Shown piece by piece: positions 5,023 through 5,480 of a stretch of 5,480 nt of DNA; position 1 is the stretch's first letter; each line of letters starts with the position of its first letter. Location of the stretch: the NCBI GenBank assembly GCA_945862035.1, contig CAMAXB010000215.1, forward strand, positions 1 to 5,480. The letters run 5' to 3'. The position numbers were made by a program, and so were the translations under genes. A model generated the notes under the pieces. The model ran no database searches, had not been told where the DNA came from, and saw only the letters and a program-made list of their open reading frames with translations. Source of the DNA: Opitutus sp. GAS368. GTDB lineage: Bacteria; Verrucomicrobiota; Verrucomicrobiia; Opitutales; Opitutaceae.

Positions 5023-5480
5023 TCAGGGCGCTTTAACGAGATCACCAACCGGGGCGGCCTCAAAGGCCGGCAGCCACTTGCGGTGATTGGCAAGGACAGC
5101 GGCGTAGCGCGGATCGGCGGCGAGGTTGTCCCACTCATGGGGATCGGCTGGATGGGCGTAAAGCTCCTCGGAGCCGTCGGCGTAGCGGATGTAACGCCAA
5201 TGCGGGCTGCGAACGGCATGGTTGCCGCGGCCGTGGGTCATGAGGGCCGGTCGCACCCAGGCAACGGTCGGATCGCGCAACAAAGGAACCACGCTCACGC
5301 CGTCGCAGGCGGGATCTGCCGGTAGCCCTGCTAGTTCGAGCAGCGTCGGGTAAAAGACCGACAAATCAACGGGCATGTCGCAACGGCTGCCGGGTTGAGT
5401 AACGCCGGGAGCCACCACGATGAATGGGATACGGTTCGATTTTTCCCAGAGAGCAAATTTCTCGATGTGATTCTTTTCGC
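5023..5480 (-). CDS. sulfatase, C-terminal part (iduronate-2-sulfatase-like; runs off right edge)
   Basis: The last 151 residues of a type I sulfatase are visible. The fragment begins EKNHIEKFALWEKSNRIPFI and continues VVAPGV, then VDLSVFYPTLLELAGLP, the conserved sequence near the end of the alkaline-phosphatase-like core. The C-terminal subdomain follows, with HGRGNHAVRSPHWRYIRYAD, EELYAHPADPHEWDNLA and a terminal RKWLP. This matches the iduronate-2-sulfatase-like proteins abundant in Planctomycetota and Verrucomicrobiota. The formylglycine site (CxPSR) and most metal ligands lie beyond the window, so activity and substrate cannot be judged. Full proteins are usually 450-550 residues and exported. 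They hydrolyse sulfate esters on glycans; here the likely job is uncapping sulfated chains so that neighbouring esterase and glycosidase can act. The frame is open to the edge; a GTG at 5418 is internal valine, not the start. Confidence 0.9.
   Translation of the reverse strand, partial: EKNHIEKFALWEKSNRIPFIVVAPGVTQPGSRCDMPVDLSVFYPTLLELAGLPADPACDGVSVVPLLRDPTVAWVRPALMTHGRGNHAVRSPHWRYIRYADGSEELYAHPADPHEWDNLAADPRYAAVLANHRKWLPAFEAAPVGDLVKAP

Noticed and set aside
4915..5325. Plus-strand 136-residue frame opposite the sulfatase
   Set aside because: It is antisense to a strongly recognised sulfatase C-terminus.

Overview
The window looks like chromosomal DNA from a GC-rich, glycan-degrading bacterium. 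My best guess is the Planctomycetota-Verrucomicrobiota-Chlamydiota group, for example an Opitutales-like verrucomicrobium. This is inferred from the secreted sulfatase, Asp-box enzyme and SGNH esterase set, an iduronate-sulfatase-like C-terminus of the kind common in those phyla, high GC, and the near absence of clear Shine-Dalgarno sequences. No taxonomic marker settles it.

Left part (1-1536). The window opens inside recN on the minus strand, with the first 108 codons and the Walker A loop visible. Next comes tRNA-Val(GAC) on the plus strand with an encoded CCA, followed directly by a strong GCAA-loop intrinsic terminator. Beyond it lie a pair of TGACAAC direct repeats and a lone minus-strand gene whose protein resembles a phage terminase small subunit. 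tRNA 3' ends are common integration sites, so this may be a prophage scar, although no integrase and no second copy of the tRNA end are visible. A gene-free stretch of about 370 bases follows. It contains a run of 15 C within a C-rich, G-quadruplex-prone block and several short dyads ahead of the next gene.

Middle part (1537-3704). Two plus-strand genes 83 bases apart make up a sialic-acid module. The first encodes an N-acetylneuraminate lyase, with the GTTGE, YYYHMPAMTG, KFT and GRDE signatures. The second encodes a secreted Asp-box beta-propeller protein of the sialidase superfamily. The secreted enzyme would release a terminal sugar acid and the cytoplasmic lyase would cleave it to ManNAc and pyruvate. 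One caution is that the usual N-terminal sialidase arginine motif is absent from the propeller protein.

Right part (3705-5480). After about 300 bases without a convincing gene come two minus-strand genes facing the sialic-acid pair: an exported SGNH/GDSL esterase and, upstream of it at the window edge, the C-terminal part of a sulfatase. Between them, immediately after the sulfatase stop and in the same frame, lies a short fragment reading LLPDGTIVLIYENG, which resembles the tail of a sialidase-type propeller and may be a gene fossil. Together the four enzymes fit removal of sulfate, acetyl and sialyl caps from complex host or algal glycans. No transporter, kinase, epimerase or regulator of that pathway is in the window.
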